A stretch of DNA of 64,000 bases from CAZOOM01 sp964460795 (GTDB taxonomy: Bacteria > Omnitrophota > Omnitrophia > Omnitrophales > Aquincolibacteriaceae), in contig CAYWRU010000005.1 in the NCBI GenBank assembly GCA_964460795.1, forward strand, positions 1-64,000, given 5' to 3'. Shown here piece by piece: positions 24,690 through 39,600 of the stretch. How positions within the stretch are numbered: the stretch's first letter is position 1; every line of letters begins with the position of its first letter. A program made the translations under genes and the position numbers. Below the pieces are notes generated by a model. It was given only the letters and a program-made list of their open reading frames with translations. It had not been told where the DNA came from and searched no databases.

Positions 24690-27600
24690 ATGAAAAAGGA
24701 AACTGAGATTCCTAAAACTTCAGGACGCGCGAAGTCTTTCTCGGCAAGTTTGAGACTGACAGCTGCGCTCACATGTTTCTTTTTCTCCTCACAAAGCTTG
24801 GGCTGGTCCGATGTACTGCAAAGCAATGCCCGTCAACTCGCTGCCGAAGAATTTCAACGCGCCCAGCGCGCCCAGCTTTTACAGTCGCAGGCCGCGCAAG
24901 ACCCCACACTTATCCGGATCCCGCAGGAGCTGGGACAAATCAAGAATTTATACCAAGGAAAAAGAAACAAAGTTTTAATTCATATCCAAGACGCGCACAT
25001 CAACGAGGAGGCTCAGCGCAATATTGCAAAAATTCTCCGTTATCTAGGTGAACGCTATGGACTCAAAACCGTTTACCTCGAAGGTGCAGAAGGAAAACTT
25101 GATCCCGAACTTTTTCGCTTCACTCCGGAAAAGAAGGCGCTTCGCCTCATTGCAGATTATTATTTAAAAGTGGGGCGATTAAGCGGCCCCCAATATCTTG
25201 CACTGCTTGACGATCCCGACATGCGGCTATTCGGCGTTGAAAAGACCAGCCTCTACCAGCAAAACCGCGAGGCTTATTTGTCTGCGCTTCAAATCAAGCC
25301 CGAGCTTGAAAAAATACTTTTGCCTTTAAGCAAGCTGTTTGAGCAACTTGGCCGATTTATTTTTTCAGAATCGCTTCAACAAATAATTCGTCTACGCCGG
25401 CAAATGCAAAATGGTGGGACTGAGTTTAACCGTTACCTGACACATCTCATGAGTGAGTCAGAACGGCTTGGCATTTCCCTTGAATCCAGCCCCAACATTC
25501 AAGCCTTTGCCCAAATGCTCCGTCTCGAAAAAGAACTGAAAGTTGAAGATCCTGAAAATCAAATTGCGCCCTTTTTAAATGACCTCAAATCCGTCTTGCC
25601 TCGGGAGGAAATGAACCGATTCTTAACCGAATCGGTCGCCTATCAGCTCAAAAAAACAACCCGCAATGATTACTATCGCTATCTATCATCCCTTCTGGAT
25701 AAAGTTCCAGCAGAGCGATTTACGAGCGACGAAGCAAAGTCGCGTGCTCATCTCATGAGTCATTATCTGCTTTATGTCCAAGTGGTGGACCGAATTGGCG
25801 TGGATATCTTTTCTGAAATGGAACGCCTTGAGACACAGATCAAAAACCAGTTATTCCGCAATGAAGATGAGCGAACCCTTGAACTCTGGCTTCGCATCAT
25901 GGATACACTGATGAACATGGCAGATTTCAAATTAACACCCCAAGATGTTGCTTTGCTGGATTCAGAGCAATCGAAAATTTCCGCCTCTTCCATAGAAGCT
26001 TATCTTGTTCCGCTTTTAAGAAAATTTCATTTTGAATCAAATCTCCCTTCCGATCTAAGCTCGCTTGAAACGCTTCTCGTTCAAATCCGCGCCTTTTATG
26101 ACTGCGCGCTCCAACGCGATCCCATTTTGATTGAAAACACCCTTAAAGAATTTGATATGGAGCTAGAGCCCTTTGCCGCACTTGTTACCGGCGGTTTTCA
26201 TACGCCCGGAATCGAAACTCGTTTAACCCAAGAGGGGTATTCCTTTTTAGTCATCACGCCCTCCATTCAGAAAACTCTGAATGAGCGTTATGAAAATAAT
26301 CTTTATGAAGAAGCCATGAAGCAGAAACCCATGGCACTCCAGCAGACGCTGATTGATGCTTTCTTTTCAGCCCGGCAGGGATCTTCACTGAGTGATCCTC
26401 AGTTTCAATTGGCGGTTCCGGCGTTAATTGGCACGCGCTCTGAAATGCGGGAGATTTTTAATCTCGCCGACATTACTCCGCAAAATCAAGCGCGGCGCCT
26501 GCTTTTCAGCCTTATTATTTATTTGAGTTTCGCCATGAATGGATCAAGTGGCGAGCTTGAAAAAGCCGCGAACACACTCGATGCCAATCTTCGTGAGCCT
26601 ACCCTTCAGTTTCTCGATCCTCTTCGCTCTGCAAAGAAGTTAGGGGAGAAGGCTTATGGACTGAATAATGGCATTTCATTTAGCTTATCGCCGCATCGAA
26701 AAACAGATGTGTCCCTTCCGAGAAGCCGTAGTGAACTTCGAATTCCATTTGGCGCTTCTGACTTCATTTTAACTAACCGAGCACTTCCACAGTTTCGCTC
26801 CGAAGTTCGGGCAGATTCCGAAACCAAAAAGCCTCCCCCTGCCTCTTCTGAAATATCTTCATCGCCATCAGCCACTTCAAAACCTGAAGCGGAGGTCCAG
26901 CCGCAACCCACAGACGAAGGATTAAATCCTGCTGACTTAAGTGCTCTGCATAAAGATATCGATAATATGCAGACGAACTTTGAAAAACAGCGCCAGCGAG
27001 CCGATGAGGACTTGGTCAGCGGCCGCGTGATCACAATGCATCAAACGAAGTTTCAGGCATTACTTGACCAATTCGTAGCCGCGAAAAAGGAGGAGTTAAG
27101 AGTCATCCGGGATGGAGTGCGTGATTCTGAAGCCCACCGGAAGGCCTCGGAAGAAGCACTTATTCTCTATAAGAAAATCTGGACTGCTATTTCCCAAATC
27201 ATTGAACATCTTGATGCTATCGAGAATTTTCAGGAATTACTTTCCAAGATTCGTGGTAAGGGAGACGAATATAACACCTGGGTAGATGCATATGAAACCG
27301 GAGACGTTTCGGGGGGCAAAAACTTCCGAGCGGCGCTGGATGCAAAGGGCGTGGCTTCAATTCAGGCTCATTTTAAAGACGCTTTTCAGCAGAAATTCGG
27401 CACTTCACCGGCAGCGTTTTTGAGCGCAGTCCAATTGAAAGAGAAAAAACCCGGTGAAAAATCGCCACAATCTGAACCGCCCGCGGCTTCTGCTCAAGTC
27501 GCAGCAAGCCAAAATCGATGGAATCAAATCCTGAACATAAAAGGCGTCAAAGATTTTTTAAAATTATCAGGCTTTCGGAAGGTGATCTTGATCAGCGCGG

Positions 27601-30600
27601 TCCTCATCTTGATCAGCGGCCCTTTTAGCATTTCTTATTGGATGAAGCATGACTTAAGCCCTCGACTTCCTGTAGCCCATCCGGTAAAAACAAATTCCGT
27701 TTCCATACCCGTTATTTTGATGAAGCCCGAGATGGAATATACAAGACCTAGCTGGCTGCAAAATGGGGCTCTCGGCGAACAGAAAACAAACCTTTTAGAG
27801 CAAATCCGGCAGCTGAAAATATTATATAATCAGTCTTCAAAACGCTCTGAGGTCCGCATTTTTGATCTTAGAAGGCAGTATGAAGAGCTTCTCATGACTT
27901 CGGCAAAGCTAAATACCGACCTCAATAAATCCAGCCAAGTACGGAAATGGACCGTGCGAATCCTGGCTGCGGTGTTTATAGGCGCGCTTTTATTTGTCCC
28001 CGTTGCTAATACAACGGTCATCGGATTCCTTCAGGCCTGGCTCATCAGTAAATTGAGTCTTGTGATTTTTGTAAAAACTATCACGATTTTGACCTCTGTT
28101 TTTTCCGTAGGCGTCCTTTCATTCTTCGTCTCGCGCATACTCATTCGAGTCCTGGAGCTAATCATCACCTTAATCTCGCGAGTTCCGGCCTTTCGGACCC
28201 CGTCCCAAAAACGAGCGTATGCCTTTTACGAGGAAGTTCTGTCTAGCTCCCTTGATGCTGAACTTGCAGCACAAATTTATATCCCCGAACCGAACCTTTT
28301 CTCTTCCCGGGCTCAGACCCTGGCCTATCTCAAAGTCATGGGATATGGACCAGAACGTTTGGCGCAGGAATATAAATTCCGTTATGAAACTCTGGATGCG
28401 GTTCCGACTTATCTATTAAAGAAACGTGCTGCGCCCCTTTATAGTGCATGGAAAAATAATGTGAAAGATACGGTCCGAGTTCGTGAACAGGAAAGTCATG
28501 AATCGACAAGGCTGATACCGCTAATCAAAAAAGCTTATGGAGATCTTAAGAAAGAGGCTAGGGCAATAAACCAATCCCTGCCTAAAGGATCTCTCAAAAA
28601 GGCCATTCGAAATGGCTTTACGGATTTCCTATTGGTTCAAGGTTTTCATAAAGAAGAAAAATGGCATGCGATTAAAAATTTTGCACGTATCATCCGCATG
28701 CCTTTTCTTATCATGTATCACATCATGGACGATTTTGTTTTCTCGCATTTTCGCCATGCGGCTGCGTGGGATAATATGAAGGTAGAAGAACGCCTGTCGC
28801 TTCGTTTGTCGGATGAGGAAATTAATTCCAAAATGGCGGCATCCCTTTCGCACGAAGTCAAAAGCCGGCCGCTCAGCCGGTTCCTGGATCGAAACGGCTT
28901 AGGTCAGATCCGCATGCTGGCCGCCGACCTTTTGTGGACAAATAACTTTGCAAGCCAGGGATTTCATACCTTTGGCAAACGCCGTGGTTACCTTTTTATA
29001 GCCGGAATCATTGGCGGGAAGATTCTCGGTATCCTTGGCATTATGGCTCTCATCGGAAATATTCCCTTGATCCAGCGATGGCTTTCATCTATTGGAACCA
29101 TGGCCGCCATGTATCTGCCTAAAAAAATTCATGTTCTTCAAACCCAGCTACTGGCCGAAGAGGCCAAGAAAACGCTTGCGGGCTCCGGTCTGTCCAAAGA
29201 AGCCCAGCAAACCCTGCTTTCATTTGTGGTTTCTGCCATGAAAGGGGGAGGCGCAAAAACCGGACTTCCTCTCAGCCTTTTAGCCACGGAGGAGTATAAG
29301 AATGTAAAAACTCTCCTCCAGGGCAGCGAGAACGAAAAAGCGCGAGCATTTTTTGATGGGTTTTTTCTACGATTAATCAAAATGGGTTATGTTAATTTAG
29401 ATGACCGCGATTATTTTCTGACCATGCTTAGCGCTCTTGGTTTTGAGCCAAAAACCGGACCTCTGTTTTGGATCTATAAAATTCCGTTTGTGGGCGGAGT
29501 CGTTCAGTTTGTTGCGCTGTGGTTTAAATATCGAAAAATCGCATCAATTTCAGCTGCTACTTATCTTGTTCCCTTTCATCCGATCCGTTATTTCCGCGGG
29601 AAGGGCCCCTTCTGGAATCAGGAGTTTTTATTTACGTGGGCTGATATCGTTTTTGTCAAAGCAATCAACAGCTCTTTTGTGCTGGATTGGGAAATTGCCG
29701 CCGCACTCAAAACTCTCGGTGCGGGAGATCAGTTGGCTTCTGCAGTCGGCATTCACACTATCGTAACCTCGGAAGAACAAGCCGTGATTGATGCGGGAGA
29801 TTCGGCCTCAGATCCGGTTGAGGCCGTAAGCCGAATGATTAATGCTGCTCAGCAAAATGGCGTCACGGTAGAGGAATCTATTTTGATTGAAAAGGCCGTG
29901 GATGCGCTTCCTCATGCCATGGAAATTGCGCAGGAAAATGGAACGGCTGCAGGAACAGCCTACCTTGTTGACAGCGCCTCCCATCACGCCACGGATTTCA
30001 CGGGTTTGTCCATGTTCGGACATGCCATCGAGCGAGATGCTTTGGGACTCACTCAGGACCTCAGCGCCTCTTTCAATACGCATTCCATCACTTCAACCGA
30101 ACAGCATCTGTTGACCCATGCGGAAGAAGTCTCGCGGCCTTATGTGACAAGTCAATGGAATGCTGAAATGGCAGTTGCTGGCAACATCATGGCAGAAAAA
30201 GCCATAACACCCACACGGGAGAACGCCAAACGCTTGGCAGCCTATTCTTCACTTCAGCAGGAAGTTAAGTCCTCCGGGATAAGCATTATGAATTTTGCGA
30301 ATGCGACAAATAATCTCCGCGCTGTCACCGCAGGTCTTATGCTCGCACAAACAGTGACTGAAAAAATTGATTTAGCGACAAAATTAAGTCCGGTAATGGG
30401 GGTTCCCGAACTCAATACTTCCTCGACAAATGCGGACGGTGACATGACTCCTGAAGAGAAGTGGGGCCCCATTGCCCGTTTGTCGCGTGAGGAGCTTCTG
30501 AAACCTGCGACCCCGGAGCTTATCGAGGCACAACTGGCTTGGCTTCGGGAAAAACTCCGCGAAACTGAAGCGGAAATTGCCCGGCGCGCGGCTCTGAAAG

Positions 30601-33600
30601 CCGCTACCAACCCGCCCCCATCCATTGCATCCAATGCACCGGTGTTGACGGGAACGAATGCGATTATCAGTCAGACATATGTACCAGCCCTGGCAGATTC
30701 AACTTTGACAAGAACCGCGGCCGGAGTATCGCCGTCATCCTCACCCGTGGCAAATGTTGACGCTGCCAAGCCCTTTACGCTTTTAACAACTGCCGCCAAT
30801 CTGCCAAGTGCATCGGAGATAAAACCTGAGCCGCAAACTGATTCCACGGCCATCCCGGAAACAAACACTGCATCCAATGTGACTGCTGCTGTCCTGGAAT
30901 CGGTTCCGCCGGCCGCTGTCACGAAAGCGGAACCAGAAAATTCGGAAGCCCAAGAATCAGCTCATGAAGTTCGAGAAACCGTGCCGCCGGTTCAACCCGA
31001 AGCCGCTGAAAAAGCGCCGCTTGCCGATTTAAAAATTCTGCTCGAAGAATCCAAGGCTCTGGATCAAAAGATCCAGGCAGCAGCCCAAAAGAGCCGGGAA
31101 ATCGAAGCCCAACTGTCCGATATTCAGGAACAGGCAAAATTACAAGAAGAAAATAACCAACTGAAAATTCAGCTCGCAGAAGAGGAGAAAGCTGCGCGTG
31201 CAAAGGAGGAGGCGGCGGTCAAAATTCAGGAACTTGAAATTGTCTTTCAAACCCAGACCCGGCAACTTTTTAATGAGATTCGGCAAATGAAGGACCGGAA
31301 GCAGGCCGTGAAAAAACTGGCCGAGGCTCAATTTGCTTTTCGAGAGGTCAAAGAGCCTTCTGCTGACCTTATCGAAGCAAAGAACGTAGCTGAAACTTAT
31401 GTCGCTTCCATGGCACACCGCTCCCTCGGTACACGGGAAATCGTCAAAGGCGCTCAATTGCTCCGAACCCCTTTTAAACCAGCGGCCATTTTGACTGATC
31501 AGAAAAATGCAGAGGGCCAGCAAGAATCAGCTGCCGCGGTTTCGCGTACCGTGCCTTTGGTCTCCAAGGACCCTGCGCTCACTTCTTCTCTGAAAGAAAA
31601 ACCCGAACCGGCTGCTGTCACGCCGGCGGTTTCAACTCTCACATCAAAGCAGTCCGAAATCGCAACTCCTGCTCCAGAGCCTCACAAGCCCCTCCAGAGT
31701 GATGGCCCTGAAAAAAACTTGGCAGCTGCTGATTTACCTCCTATGTTAAACGCTATTCCTGAACTTTCTCCGGAATTAAAAGCGGAGCGCGATGCCATCC
31801 AGCTTGACCCGCTTCTTCATCAACCGTTGGAGGAAACCGCGCGAGCTGTTCAATCCTGGTTTGCCAGCAATATCAATTTTAGAATTAAATCATCGATTCA
31901 AAATCAAACAGCTCCGGACGCCTTTGTCGCAAATTTAATTGCGGAACGAGAAAATCTCGGGCCCGTCTCATTTCTCATCGACCGTTGGATGAGCACACTC
32001 CAAAAATCTACGCAAGGAATTGCAGGATCTGAAGAAGATTATCAAAAAGCATGGACAGAAACATTGACCTGGGCAAGGAAAGAACTGCCTAAAATGAAAC
32101 ACTACGAACCCTATGCTGCCTTGCTGAATGTAACTGCGCTTCAGGCTATCCACCAAGCATTCCAAAGTGAAATCGCTTGGTTCCATAAATCCCCGGATGA
32201 GCGGAGCCAAGAAATCTTAAAACTCCGTCAAATTGACATTACGACCCATGGAGAACCTCATCCTGAGGAGCAGTATCAAAACATGACCCTTTCCCGGATC
32301 ATCGATGCCAACCTCCAGCTGGATTATGCGGTGACGCCCGGACTGAAAGAGGCCTATGAACATGCTTATCAGCGATATTTAAACGAGCAGCGCAACCTCA
32401 TCGGAGCAGATAAAAAATTCAAGCTTGATGTCGTGGTCCGATACAGCTGGGGATCACTTGAAAAATCTCCAGAATTTAACTTAACCGACCAAGGGGTATC
32501 GCTCGGAGTGGAATTTTCTTTCCGCCTGCGTGACAAATCGGCCGCTTGGTCAAAACCTTATCAAGAATCCCTTGAAGGAGAGCAACTTTTAAAATACCGC
32601 CAATCCATTTTAGATCGTGTCATGCGCGCCGCGCATTTAGTCAATGATTATGAACAAACGGCGAGCAAGTATCAGAACATTGTCCAACTTGAAAATCTAC
32701 TGAAAGAATCTCAATTAAAAGAAATGGCGGATGAAAATCGAAAATCTGGCCGCCAACCCCGGGCCCCGCTTCAAGTTGAAATCATGCTCAATGAACTGAG
32801 CCTGCAAAAAGCTGCCCTGAAACAGCAGGGGGATAAGTTACTCCGCGAAATCACTCTGTTCCTGCAAGCCACGCAAGGCAAGGACCCGGGCAAAGAATAT
32901 AAAATTTCCCTGGATCCATCCTACGGATCTTTCGAGGATGAGAAAAATCAGCTTCCTCCGGAAAAAGCAAGGATCGTTCCGCGTCAGGATCTAGTTTCTG
33001 CAACAAAGGACATCCTGGCAAATTACCACATTTCTCTGGATAAAGTCGGAGACGACCAGGATTTAGAACTTGCTATCCTTCTGGCTCATAGCGCCACCGA
33101 AAACGCGTATTTAAATTACCGCTATTGGTCCGAGAAAGCGGACATGGTTTTAAGATTCAGGGGTTTCTTTTCACCCGGAGCTTTTTCTGCCGCCAGCTTT
33201 TTTTATACCGGATCCCTCTGGCCCATTACTTTTGAACGGGGATTGCCCAAACTTTCTTCCGGAACTTACATGGATCAAGAAGCCTTGGTTCTATTGCAAA
33301 CACTCAATCTCACCGAGGCACACCACGTTCGAATTCAAGAAGCCCGTTCACGGCTGAAACAGTACCTTGAAATTCAAAAAAATGGTCAGAAGCAGGAGGA
33401 GGACACGTATCGATCTGCCCTGGATAATCTCAAACAGCATCTCAGCAGTTTTGCAAATCATGGACCCGTCAACGGCGTCACGCAAGGGAGTCTCGCAACC
33501 GGGGGGAGCCATACATCTTATGATCTTGCTTTGACAAATCTCAAGCAGCAGATCCAAAGCGTCGCCAATCGCGGCCCCATTGACCGCGTCACACAAGGCG

Positions 33601-36600
33601 CCATCGCAACTTTTCTTAATAAAGCCCACGGGGTCCAGGACAATGCACGAGATATTGCCAATATGCAGATTGTGCTGGCGGAGGAAACCGCGAGCGCCCT
33701 TCAAGAAACTGAACAAAACAACAAGGATTTGCGGCAAAAATATCCTGATCTATTATTCGGAGACAAATTTTATCAGGATCTTTTTAATCGAATGGCTCAA
33801 GCACGAAAACTTGCAGAATCTGCTGAAGCATCACCGGCAGCGCCCGGAATTTCCAAGGGAATTAGCCAGGACCTTTCGGCGGCAGAAAATCGTGAGAGGT
33901 TCCGGATCGAGGTGGAGCAAAACCTTGCGGATGAAGAATTAACCCAGCTTCTTTTGCAGGCCGACACAAAAGGCGTCCTCCTCCTAAAAAACATCCCGCT
34001 CTTGGGACGGATATTCCATTATCAAGGGGAATTAACCGCAGAGCTCAAAAACTTCCAGAAACGGCAGGATCGCCTTGTCCAGGACTATCAGAAATCTTAT
34101 ATGAAAGCTGTGGAAAAAGGCAAAACCCCGCCTCAGCCGCCCATTGAACAAATCAAAGCTATTCGGGCTGAAAAACAGCTTCTCCTCAAGGAAATCCGCA
34201 ATAAGATCATGCCAAGCATTTGGATTGGTGAGCTCAGGGATATTGAGAAAGCATTGCAAACGAATAAAGCTCCGGGTACCCGCTTCCTTGGATTTCTTCG
34301 ATTGACCCAGGGGATTTCTCTCTCGGATCAACAGATCCGAAGCTATGAACAAATCCGCCAAATTCTTTTGACCCGTTTGCGTGATACCTGGCAGAACGAG
34401 GCCCAAGAACTGAAAGCTCAAATAGACACCATGAGCCAGCAAACCCGTTCGACGCCACAGGAGCAGAAAATCCTAAAAAACGCCCTAAAAACTCATCAGG
34501 AAAATTATGACCGTTTGACTCAAAATATAAAACTAGCGACTCAGTCTATGGGGGTTGTGATTTCCGCTTACGATCAGTTTACCCAGGGAAGCGGCTCTAA
34601 AATTGGAACTTGGGGGACCCCAAGCCCCAATGGTCACATCGGATTTCAAATTGAAGGCTCCGTCGGACGGGAAATGCAGGGACAATTCCTCCTCATGGAT
34701 GAGGCCTTGAGGGGGCTGGACATTCAGGCCGCAGCAAGCGACACGCTTTATATAAAAAATGCTTTTGAAAACCATATCACGCTTCGTCAAATTCATGCCC
34801 GTGTCCACGTGAGCGAAAATCTCCTGCAACGTCTCGAACGGCATGAAGTTCTGGTCAAAGATCGAATTACTCAGCTCGATCAAATGATCCAGCGCGGTGA
34901 GCGGGAGTATCAGGATTTTAAAGCTCTTCTCATTCAGCTGCGCGATGAAGTGATCGCGCTCAATGGGGAAGCCAGCCGATTGGATGAGGCAAGGAAAAAG
35001 GGGCTCGCTGATGAGACGGAGGAGCTCTTAAAAGATTTGGAACGATTTCCTACTGATATTGAAGTCTCTGAACTGCATCTCCGGATCAAAAAAATGCGGG
35101 ATTCTGTGAAAGAGTTCCGCATTTTAGCACAGCAAAATCAGCTGCCCAATTTGGATCAAAAGCTTTTGAAGCTCGAACTTCGGCTTCAGCGGGAAAACGA
35201 GGAAACCTTCGCGCATCCTGAAACCCACACCGCCAGTCTTCGCCTTACGCCGGATGCCCAAGAGCCGGGAGAATTTTTAATTCTCAAAGCTCTCAAAGAA
35301 CTAGGAAAGGTCGTTGAACTCAAGAAAAATCAAGCGGATTATACTGCCACGCAAGTCTCCATTAAAAGTGCCCGCGAATCCCTCACCTCCCTGAGGGCTG
35401 AGCGGCTGAGGGCTGCGCGTTTCTACTTACGAAGTCTGGGCTATGAGCTGCAACCCGATGACGAAAGCCATTTTTTCCGGAATTTTACCGATGATACTCT
35501 TTTGCCTCCGTTGGATGCCGAAATTTCCCCCGCAGAATTAGAATCGGTTTTGAGTCAGCGGATGCCACCCGAGTCAGTTAAAACCATCCTGCGGAATTTG
35601 TATGAGCAGCGGAAGGCTTTCACCGTAGAAAATATCATGGCATTGGTTCCGCTGGTTCAATTACAGGGCGACGCCCCCGAACAACTGACCCAGGAACTCA
35701 GGGCTTTGGCGCCGGATTTGGATTCATCTGAGTCAATTCAAGCCAAGATTCAATCAGCAGTCCAAGCGGCGAACAAAAACCCTAACCGTACCTATCCAGT
35801 TCGATTTGATCTCCAATCGATTTCCGACGGCATGGCAAGCCAGCTGACCCAGCAGTGGGCCATCCGGCGCATGGCTTACGACCATCAGGGAATTCCTTAT
35901 ACTCTAGTTGCGCAATATTTTCGAATGGGTCCTGGGATGTATTCTTTGGTGGAAACGATGGACCTCTCGAAACAAAAAGTTATCAAGATAAGTCGCCACG
36001 AGGCGGAAACTTATTTCCAAATCAGTTATAATAATTTTATAAATTACCAGCATGAAGCTTTACGAACTCATCAAATTCTGAATCAAGCCGAAGAACTCAC
36101 GGAACGACAGCACGAACAGCGCCTTCGTGAGTTAACGGTCAATGCCGACCGGCGCGAAAGTTATTGGCGGCAATTGGCCCGAGGAACGCAGGATAATAGC
36201 GTCCAGGCAACCTTGGTTTACTCGGCCCGGGAGATTGACCGTGAGTCGCTTGCCGATTATGCACTCATCTCTGAATTGGGCCATCAATTAACCTCGCTCA
36301 ATAAAATATTTACGCCCCAAATACAAAATCCTGCTGAAGCCTTATCCGCCCAGGAATTTTCAGCCAGCCCGAAGGGAATCGCAGATTATCTTTCCCGGAT
36401 CAATGATCCGGAAGCAGCGCTCAGCGCGGATCTTGCGGCAAATATTTACCGGGTCCATCAGCAGCAGCGCTTTCCGCTCTTTCTCGGAATTGTCAATATG
36501 ACGGGACCCTATGCACAGCCTGAATATCCTAATATCGGCGTATGGGACGATGTCACGCAATCCTGGAAAGTCATTCCCGATACGGAGGCAGATCCAGTGG

Positions 36601-39600
36601 GGTATAGTACCGCTTATCATTTCACCTCCGGACTATATGCACGTATCGCGAACCCTCAGCAGATGATTTGGGATCCTGACCGGCAAATCGCCGGCATCCA
36701 CCGCGAGAAGATGGAAACCCGAGCCCACTTTGAAGAACGAGAGCGCGAAAAAAACATCCGTCATGCCTACTATGACTTGCAAAAAGTTCAGTCGCAGGTA
36801 CAAATCCGCGAAGAGAATGTGGCTAAAATGGAAAAGATCGCCGCAAATGCCCGGAAGAATGATGAGAAATTCTTGGCTTTGACCCAGCAAGAGCTTGAGA
36901 GTGCACGTTCACTTCTTGATTCGGAGCGCCGGTCGCTCGAAATTGCAAAACTCCATTTCCTGAACCAGATTGGTTCAGATGCATCATCGGTCTCGCTCGA
37001 CTCTGTTCCGTCCGTCATCCGGGATATTCAACCCTTCAAGGACTCTGAAATAAAAGCAATGGAGCATCAGATAATCCAGGCTATCCGCAATCACCCTCTG
37101 TTTAAGAATAGTGAGCAGGACCGCATGATTGCCGGCAAGAGAACGACGCAGACTGCATTCGCCCGGCGTCTTGAAACCAGCTTAGATGGATTCATGGGGA
37201 AAGAATGGCTTGGAGGGGCCTATCCCATTAGTGCTGGCGCAGAAGCCCGATTTACGATTTTGAACAAACTAAAAACAACTCAGTACCGGATGGCCGCTGC
37301 CAGCGAAGCCATGATGGAGATTCGCGCAAAACAGGGAACTATTGAAAATGATCTCCTTTATAAAAGCCTCAACGATTATGTCGCTTACCTCACTGCGCGG
37401 GAACATTACTTAAATTATCTCATTCGCTATACGGATGCCGATAAATTAGCCGATCAAATTCAGGACGGCTATTACGGAACGTTTGCTCAGCCCCGGGGTC
37501 AATATTCTTATCCCGGAGTTAGGGATGCATGGGCAGAGCTTGATAACGCGCGATTCCAACTCGTTGACTCTTATTATGGGATGCAAAAAGCAGGAGTTGA
37601 TTTACGTGCTAGCCTTCAGAATCTAAATCTTTCTGAGGCATCATTGCCCCCTGAAGAGCTGCCTCGTACCCAAAACTTACCGCGAACCGAAAATGACCAG
37701 AGAGAAGCAGGGGACTTAAGCGCTAAAGTTGATGCACTGCGAACGGCCGTCCAGCGGCAGCGTCAAAAGCTCCTCTCCATCACCACGGCGGCAGCGGTCG
37801 GCGTAGGAAGTTTATTAGCACAGCCCGGAGGAGCGAGGTTAAATTCTGAATTACCCGAGCGCGCACCCCTGACGGTCGAACAGACCTCAGCAGATTTTGG
37901 AACTCGAGCTCAAACGCTCACACAAAAACTACGGGACCAGCCCACCATGGTAAAACCTTTTGAAATTAAGCAGCCGAAAATCGAAAATTCGGCTCTCAAC
38001 GATCTAAAGCCAACCGTTGTTTCCATTGGGTCAAATCTCTTTGATGTGACTTGGAACGAAGGTCCTAAACCCGGCGATCCGATCAAAATTGGCCAGGACG
38101 ATGTCGTTAACTTGCCGATTTTACTCAATAATATAAACCGCATGGCGCAATCCCGGGAACTAAATCCGGCGGAGATCCGCGTTATGCTCAGTTTAATGGA
38201 ATCGCTTTCCGATGGAAAGGGTTGGCTTGACGGTTCTCCCAAGCATTTTATGAAGCTATTTCAGGAACTTAACCATCAGCCCTCGGAACGTCTTGGAGCC
38301 TCGAATCTCAGCCGGTATACCGAGTCGGGATTTGAACGCGCTCAGAGCATTGCGATGAACGCTGAAGGTGCTTCCGCTAATGACCGGAAATTTTTCATCG
38401 AGTTTTGGGCCTTCTTTGAAAATTCCGCGATGCAGCTTCTCTCGCAGCTTCAGGCGTCTCCGGAAGACAACCAGGATATCCAGAATCTTGAAAAACTTAA
38501 GCGCGTGAAAGATCCTAATGAAGCCGTGAAAATTGAAATTACCCGGCTCACTCAACGGCTTGCGAGCCGGGAAGCCGGAATGCTTTGGCTTTTAAATGAA
38601 CGCATCCGCGAGAGGGACCAGATTCGTCTTCGGTTCGTCCAAAGCCGGGACGCTACTGAAAAAAAGAACCTTGAGGAACAAATCGCGGTACTGGATCGGG
38701 AGATCCGGCTTCAGGGGCAATTGCTCGCACAAAAAATTCAAACTGCGCATCCTCAGACAAAAGATAGACTGGAAAAAGATCTACTCTTTTTAGAATTGGC
38801 CCTGCGCATTCGTCATCAAACGGATTTTCAGAAATCCGAATGGATTCCGCGCAGCGTCACACCGAAGCAGGTTTTGGACTGGGTAAATGCACTTAAGCGG
38901 ACCGGGACTTTTTCCGATGATGCCGGAGATCCCGACTGGGAACCGTGGATCCATCAATCTGATGTGAAAAACATTGTGGAGGCTCTTCGGGCCCGGGGAG
39001 CATCTCAAGCGGAGATTGATCAGTTTCTGGCCCGCGAATTCCTTCGTGAAAAATTCAAATTTTGGCTCAGCCAGTACGATCAGCGGATCGGTAAAAATAT
39101 TTTCTTCAAGTTCTTCCGGGACGTCAACGTTCCCATTGCTTTTATTAAAATCAAAGACGCCATCGCGCCCCTTCTTCCCTGGCTCACCATCCATGAAGGA
39201 AATACAAGCCATTCCGGAGATTTGACGAACTGGGCTTTTATCGAGCGGGCCTTTAACACCTTCTTTGATGAACGAGAGGATGACCGCGCACAAAATGTTC
39301 TTGTGGCTGCAACTCTCATGAAAAAAGTCCTTGATTACTTTCCCCATGAAAAGCAGGAACGTTTTGGCACCCAGCTAGGGGAGTCTTTAAAACCCGAAAG
39401 CACGCGCTCCCCCTATGGAAATACCTTTGCCTGGATGAGCTCTGAAGAACTCCGCGGGATGCCGGATGCCATTTTACTCAAAATGCTTGGCACCGATACT
39501 GTGGATCCGCTGACCGGAAGACCGCGGCCTTTCAGCCTCACAATTCAAAACCCGATTCAGGCCGAAGAAGCCAATCTGAATAACGGCTGGCGCATGGGAC

